Origin: Nocardioides sp. Iso805N
Lineage (GTDB): Bacteria > Actinomycetota > Actinomycetes > Propionibacteriales > Nocardioidaceae
DNA length: 64,000 bases
NCBI RefSeq assembly: GCF_000364605.1
Contig: NZ_KB822576.1
Location: 372,001-436,000, forward strand
Reading direction: 5' to 3'
Shown here piece by piece: positions 59,417 through 64,000 of this stretch. The position numbers and the translations under genes are program-made. The notes beneath the pieces are model-generated. The model searched no databases, was not told the origin of the DNA, and worked only from the letters and a program-made list of their open reading frames with translations. Within the stretch, counting starts at the first letter, position 1; every line of letters begins with the position of its first letter.

Positions 59417-60004
59417 TCACAGCCCTGGAGCACTCCACAGGGCCATCCAGCGGGAGAGGTCGGCCTCGAGCGGCAACTCGTTCTTCAGGGTGTCCCGGAT
59501 CTGGATCTCGAGCAGGTTGTCACGACTGTTCGCACCGGTCGGCGCGAAGGGGTAGAAGGTGCCCTGCTTGTAGAGGTAGACCAGCGCCACGGTCCGGCTC
59601 GCCGAGTCGGTGAACGGCACCAGCGAACACAGCAAGCCGGGGCCGAAGCCGTCCTGCTCCAGGGTGGTGTTGACGGCGTGCAGGTCGGTGCACAGCGAGG
59701 TCAGGTCCGGCGCCTGCGGGTCGAGGGGCTCGTTGTCCACCAGCAGCCACGTGAAGCCATAATCGTCGGATTGGGTGCTCACCTTGGGGGCTCCCTCCCC
59801 CTGCGCGAGCAGCGCGACCAGGTCTTGCTGCGCGTCGGCGAATCCCGCGCCGGCCGCGGCCCGATAGCAGACGGCTCCGTCGCCGGTGGGCACGAATCCG
59901 AGCGCGCTCTGCAACGTCAGTGCCGCGGACGGTATGCCGAAGAGTGCATCGAGATTGGCTTGCTTGGGCTTGCTGCGCCCCGTGAGAGCTCCCCAGAAGC
60001 TCAT
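59417..60004 (-). CDS. pspAB: PspA-associated protein PspAB
   Basis: The 195-residue protein begins MSFWGALTGRSKPKQAN and is a member of the actinobacterial PspAB family, found only in operons with pspA, a small PspAA protein and an HtpX protease. It has no membrane helix and no known catalytic residues; the core is a beta-sheet-rich fold with an LFGIPSAALTLQ segment and a C-terminal basic helix. Its ATG overlaps the htpX stop by one base. It probably links PspA to the protease, but the biochemical role is not known. Confidence 0.85.
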   Translation of the reverse strand: MSFWGALTGRSKPKQANLDALFGIPSAALTLQSALGFVPTGDGAVCYRAAAGAGFADAQQDLVALLAQGEGAPKVSTQSDDYGFTWLLVDNEPLDPQAPDLTSLCTDLHAVNTTLEQDGFGPGLLCSLVPFTDSASRTVALVYLYKQGTFYPFAPTGANSRDNLLEIQIRDTLKNELPLEADLSRWMALWSAPGL

Positions 60005-60921
60005 CAGGAGGTCGGCCTGCCCAACTCGGCCTCGATCTTCGCCAGCTGGGCGAGCCGCTGCTCGAGCGAAGGGTGGGTCGAGGTCAGCGTCGAGAGCGAG
60101 ACGCCACTGATGGCCGGCGCGATGAAGAAGGCATTCATCGGCTGGGACCCGCGCAGGTCCTGTTGCGGGATCTTGTTGATCTCGCCGGTGATCTTCTGCA
60201 GGGCGCTGGCCAGTGCCCGCGGCTTCATGGTCAGCTGCGCGCCGGCCCGGTCGGCAGCGAGCTCGCGGTAGCGGGAGAGAAGTCGGAGCAGCACGAAGCT
60301 GATGGCATAGGTCACCAGCGAGACGATCAGGACGAGCAGCCACACCGGAACGCCGTTGTTGTTGCGATCGCGGCGGTCATCGCCGAACAGCGCGCCGTAC
60401 TGGGCCCCGCGCGCCAGACCGCCGGCGATGATCCCGGCGCTGGAGGCCACGGTCATCACCAGCACGTCGCGGTGTGCCACGTGGGACAGCTCGTGCGCGA
60501 GCACCCCCTCCAGCTCCTCCGCGTCGAGGCGACGCATGATGCCGGTCGTGACGACGACGACCGCGCGGCCCGGCGAGCGGCCAGTCGCGAAGGCATTGGG
60601 GATGTCCGTGTCCGCGACCCCGACCCGCGGCATCGGCATGTCGGCCAGCGTGCAAAGCCGCTGCACCATGCCGTAGAGCTCGGGCGCATCCTGCGCGCTG
60701 ACCTCCCGGGCACGCATCGCCTTCATCGCGACCTTGTCGGAGTTGTACCACTGCCACCAGGCGATGCCGAGCCCGATCAGCACGATGATCGGTGCCCACT
60801 GGGCCGGCAGGATCAGCATCACCACCACGATCAGTGCGACGAAGACCGCGCCGAGCAGGAAGATCACCGACGTCATGCGGGTGGTGAGCCCTCGGTCGGG
60901 TGCGAAGCGTGTGCGTGCCAT
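60004..60921 (-). CDS. htpX: HtpX-type membrane metalloprotease
   Basis: The 305-residue M48 protease has two N-terminal helices (about 20-40 and 42-58), the zinc motif HELSH (His143-Glu144-...-His147) with third ligand Glu220 in RYRELAADRAG, and two more membrane segments in between. HtpX removes misfolded membrane proteins under envelope stress. Here it sits between pspAA and pspAB, an actinobacterial arrangement. A GGAGGAGAG site precedes the ATG at 60921, used in place of the in-frame ATG at 60948. Confidence 0.92.
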   Translation of the reverse strand: MARTRFAPDRGLTTRMTSVIFLLGAVFVALIVVVMLILPAQWAPIIVLIGLGIAWWQWYNSDKVAMKAMRAREVSAQDAPELYGMVQRLCTLADMPMPRVGVADTDIPNAFATGRSPGRAVVVVTTGIMRRLDAEELEGVLAHELSHVAHRDVLVMTVASSAGIIAGGLARGAQYGALFGDDRRDRNNNGVPVWLLVLIVSLVTYAISFVLLRLLSRYRELAADRAGAQLTMKPRALASALQKITGEINKIPQQDLRGSQPMNAFFIAPAISGVSLSTLTSTHPSLEQRLAQLAKIEAELGRPTS

Positions 60922-60977
60922 CTCAGTCTCTCTCCTCCCCTGCCTCAACGAGTGCAGCGCCGGGGAGGTTCCATCGC

Positions 60978-61256
60978 TCAGCCGGGGATGAGGCCGTCGT
61001 CCGCGAGCATCTCGCGGACCTCCTCCAGCGCGGCATCGGCCGGCGGGAGGATCAGGTCGGACTCGATGAAGTCGTCCTCGGCGTGCGGGACGCCGACGGT
61101 GCGTACGCCGTCCAGCAAGGCCTCGAGCGCGGCGCGGAACCCGACGTGGTCACCCGAGGCCACCGCCGCCTCCAGGTGCGCGTCGAGCTCGTTGAGCCGG
61201 TCCAGCGCCGCGTCGGCGACGTCGTACTGTCCCTCGGAGAGGATGCGCACGATCAC
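60978..61256 (-). CDS. pspAA: PspA-associated protein PspAA
   Basis: The 92-residue protein begins VIVRILSEGQYDV, the hallmark of PspAA, a small partner encoded next to PspA in many actinobacteria. It is acidic and has no membrane helix. The GTG at 61256 overlaps the pspA stop by four bases. It presumably binds PspA or the membrane; no activity is known. Confidence 0.85.
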   Translation of the reverse strand: MIVRILSEGQYDVADAALDRLNELDAHLEAAVASGDHVGFRAALEALLDGVRTVGVPHAEDDFIESDLILPPADAALEEVREMLADDGLIPG

Positions 61257-62044
61257 GGCTGCGTCTCCGGCTTGCTCTCGGTCGCCGGTACGTCGATGGG
61301 CGCGGCCGAGCCGACCTGGCCCTGCTCGATCGCCTGCGGTGCGGCCGGGGCGTCGAGGCCCTTCAGCTTCGCCAGCTCGAGCTCGACGTCGCTCTGCGAG
61401 CTGAGCTCGTTGAGCTGCTTGCCGATGTCGTCGCCCGGCTCTGCGGTCAGGTCGTCGAGCGCGCCGGAGGCGAGCAGCTCGTCGACAGCGCCGGCGCGGG
61501 CCTGCATCTGGGCGGTCTTGTCCTCGGCGCGCTGGATGGCCATACCGATGTCGCCCATCTCCTCACCGATGCCTGCGACTGCGTCGTTGATCTTGGTCTG
61601 CGCCTGGGCCGCGGTGTAGGTCGCCTTGATGGTCTCCTTCTTGGTGCGGAAGGCCTCCACCTTCGCCTGGAGCCGCTGCTGGGCGAGGATCAGCTTCTCC
61701 TCCTCGCCCTGCAGGTTGGCGTGCTGGGCCTGCAGGTCGGTGATCTGCTGCGCCAGGCCCGACTTGCGGGTCAGCGCCTCGCGGGCGAGGTCCTCGCGAT
61801 TCATGTTGATCGCCTGCTGCGCCTGACCCTGGAGCTTGTCGGCCTGCTGCTGCAGCTGGTTCATCTGCAGCTCGATCCGCTTGCGACTGGTCGCCACGTC
61901 GGCGACGCCCTTGCGCACGTTGGTCAGGAGCTCCAGCTGCTTGGTGTAGCTGTAGTCCAGCACCTCGCGCGGGTCCTCGGCCTTGTCGAGGGCCTTGTTC
62001 GCCTTCGCCTTGAAGATCAGGCTCATGCGCTTCATCAGACTCAT
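61253..62044 (-). CDS. pspA: Phage shock protein A / PspA-IM30 family membrane-stabilising protein
   Basis: The 263-residue protein is a PspA/IM30 coiled-coil protein: an N-terminal amphipathic helix (MKRMSLIFKAKANKALDKAED), then long helices rich in Gln, Glu, Lys and Ala to about residue 215, and a short disordered tail. It should polymerise on the inner face of the membrane and protect it when the proton gradient falls. The ATG at 62044 is taken; nearby in-frame ATGs exist. It heads the operon pspA-pspAA-htpX-pspAB and is divergent from a DUF3043 gene. Confidence 0.92.
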   Translation of the reverse strand: MSLMKRMSLIFKAKANKALDKAEDPREVLDYSYTKQLELLTNVRKGVADVATSRKRIELQMNQLQQQADKLQGQAQQAINMNREDLAREALTRKSGLAQQITDLQAQHANLQGEEEKLILAQQRLQAKVEAFRTKKETIKATYTAAQAQTKINDAVAGIGEEMGDIGMAIQRAEDKTAQMQARAGAVDELLASGALDDLTAEPGDDIGKQLNELSSQSDVELELAKLKGLDAPAAPQAIEQGQVGSAAPIDVPATESKPETQP

Positions 62045-62098
62045 GGACGACGACTGCCTCTCTTGCACGCCACAGCGCCACTCGGCACCGGTGTGATC

Positions 62099-62104
62099 AC
62101 CCTA
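62099..62104 (-). promoter_or_regulatory. Putative -10 element TAGGGT of the pspA operon
   Basis: On the minus strand TAGGGT lies 54 bases before the pspA start, leaving a leader of about 45 bases with an AGAGG site. Confidence 0.4.
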
Positions 62105-62143
62105 GTCGACTCGAGCAAGAGCGAGAACGAGCCTGGCCAAGGT

Positions 62144-62154
62144 CGCGTCGTGCG
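62144..62154. promoter_or_regulatory. CGC-N5-GCG element, possible ClgR-type site
   Basis: CGCGTCGTGCG lies about 40 bases upstream of the pspA -10 element. The CGC-N5-GCG core and its placement resemble ClgR activator sites that control pspA in mycobacteria, but the middle bases do not match the C. glutamicum consensus. Confidence 0.25.
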
Positions 62155-62230
62155 AGAACGCCGTGTGGATGGACGCCAAGCGCCGGGGCCGTTGCGAGCC
62201 GTCGCCAGCGGGATCGGGCGCTGTGGCGGT

Positions 62231-62236
62231 TAGGCT
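62231..62236 (+). promoter_or_regulatory. Putative -10 element TAGGCT of the DUF3043 gene
   Basis: TAGGCT lies 36 bases before the TTG start at 62273; the resulting leader of about 30 bases contains a GAAGG site seven bases from the start. Confidence 0.4.
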
Positions 62237-62272
62237 GAGCGCTGCATCATTCCGAGACCTGAAGGCCGTCAG

Positions 62273-62857
62273 TTGTTCCGTCGCAAGTCCGAGGCCGCCG
62301 AGCCCGCCGTCATCGACACCACGAAGCCCGAGGGGAAGGGTCGCCCGACCCCCACCCGCAAGGAGGCGGAGGCGGCCGCCAGGGCGCGCGCGAAGGCGCC
62401 GCACGACCGCCGCGCCGCGGCCGCAGCCCAGCGCGCCGCCCGCACCGAGGGCTCGGCCAAGATGCGCCAAGCGCTGCGCACCGGCGACGATCGCTTCCTG
62501 CCGACCCGCGACAAGGGGGCTGTGCGCCGGTTCGTGCGCGACTACGTCGACACCAAGGTCACCTTCGCGGAGTTCGCACTGCCCCTGGTGGTGGTGTGCT
62601 TCCTGCCGAGCTTCTTCGCGCCGGCCGACTTCCTGCGGATCCTCAACAACATCCTGATCGTGATGATCGTGGTGATCGGGCTCAACCTGGTCGTCCTGCG
62701 CTTCGGGCTGGGTCGCGAGCTGGCCCGCCGGTTCCCCGACACGCCGACCCGCGGCCTGACCTGGTACATGTCCTCCCGCGCCCTGCAGCTGCGCTGGATC
62801 CGGGCGCCCAAGACGCAGCGACGGGTCGGCGAGAAGCTGCCCGACACCTACCGCTGA
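62273..62857 (+). CDS. DUF3043 membrane protein
   Basis: The 194-residue protein has a basic N-terminal region ending in RTEGSAKMRQALRTGDDRFLPTRDKGAVRRFVRDYVDTK, the DUF3043 signature, followed by two membrane helices (about 105-125 and 128-148) and a basic C-terminal tail. The function is unknown. TTG at 62273 is the likely start, with a GAAGG site upstream. It is divergent from pspA, so it may respond to the same stress; this gene pair is worth comparing across species. Confidence 0.82.
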   Translation: MFRRKSEAAEPAVIDTTKPEGKGRPTPTRKEAEAAARARAKAPHDRRAAAAAQRAARTEGSAKMRQALRTGDDRFLPTRDKGAVRRFVRDYVDTKVTFAEFALPLVVVCFLPSFFAPADFLRILNNILIVMIVVIGLNLVVLRFGLGRELARRFPDTPTRGLTWYMSSRALQLRWIRAPKTQRRVGEKLPDTYR

Positions 62858-62879
62858 GGCACTCGCGCCACCTGCACAC

Positions 62880-62920
62880 ACGAGGGGCGGCCCGGTCGAT
62901 ATGACCGGGCCGCCCCTCGT
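62880..62920. terminator. Strong terminator hairpin
   Basis: Two perfect 18-base arms (62880-62897 and 62903-62920) flank a five-base loop, between the DUF3043 gene and the convergent dapB. It can serve both. Confidence 0.8.
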
Positions 62921-62924
62921 ACGT

Positions 62925-62960
62925 CTGGTGTCTCGGCTGGTGTCTTGCCTGGTGCCTCGG
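62925..62960. repeat. 12-bp tandem repeat, three units, at the end of dapB
   Basis: Units start at 62925, 62937 and 62949 and read CTGGTG(T/C)CT(C/T)GG/C. They lie between the hairpin and the dapB stop codon. Confidence 0.7.
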
Positions 62961-62961
62961 C

Positions 62962-64000
<1,039 letters not shown>

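Overview
The window is chromosomal DNA of a high-GC actinobacterium, most likely a Nocardioides-like member of the Nocardioidaceae. The evidence is the third-position G/C bias, the many GTG starts, the actinobacterial bcc-aa3 respiratory genes (ctaE-qcrCAB, ctaC-ctaD-ctaF), the Psp genes and the many leaderless genes. Gene order follows the conserved actinobacterial backbone that I recall from the Mycobacterium tuberculosis Rv2178c-Rv2205c region: aroG, acyltransferase, SRPBCC/ArsA pair, fadD15, NlpC/P60 hydrolase, DnaQ-UvrC fusion, trpD, ctaE-qcrCAB, ctaCDF, PfkB kinase, erpA, glycerate kinase. Lineage-specific blocks are inserted between these.

Layout. 0-13.4 kb: class II DAHP synthase start, a quinone-oxidoreductase-like enzyme, a nucleotidyltransferase, an EEP-family hydrolase, a secreted lipase, an APC permease, a membrane protein with a DUF1028 protein and glycerol kinase, then a small minus operon (acyltransferase, flavin-reductase-like, coiled-coil protein), an esterase and a small membrane protein. 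13.4-15.2 kb: a less GC-biased accessory patch with short repeats, a DUF6318-type lipoprotein and a PKD-type secreted protein. 15.2-19.4 kb: a tightly overlapping minus operon SRPBCC-ArsA-DUF5304-ROK-ROK. 19.5-24.6 kb: fadD15, then a small membrane protein, a NarL-type two-component pair and two Flp pilins with a palindrome between regulator and pilins. 24.6-28.4 kb: two metalloprotease genes and a RipA-like peptidoglycan hydrolase under a c-di-AMP (ydaO-type) riboswitch. 28.5-35 kb: small CxxC protein, NYN protein, DnaQ-UvrC fusion, Lrp/AsnC-type domain, trpD, a degenerate receiver and a PIG-V-like mannosyltransferase.

35.1-46.7 kb is the respiratory core: ctaE-qcrC-qcrA-qcrB on plus, ctaC-ctaD-ctaF on minus, with an LLM oxidoreductase and an L,D-transpeptidase between them and a cysteine desulfurase/TusA pair divergent from ctaC. 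46.8-51 kb holds a PfkB kinase, erpA, glycerate kinase and nadA (Fe-S and NAD metabolism). 51-59.3 kb is a MacAB-like export cassette (two adaptors, ATPase, permease, repeat lipoprotein) followed by an OmpR-type two-component system. 59.4-62.9 kb is an envelope-stress cassette pspA-pspAA-htpX-pspAB with a divergent DUF3043 gene. dapB and a truncated methyltransferase end the window.

Many genes here start at or next to the transcription start: nineteen have a TAnnnT-like -10 hexamer ending 6 or 7 nt before the start codon, and I used this to choose several starts. Several gene pairs are separated by long perfect inverted repeats that look like terminators. No tRNA, rRNA, CRISPR array, insertion sequence or intact prophage was seen.
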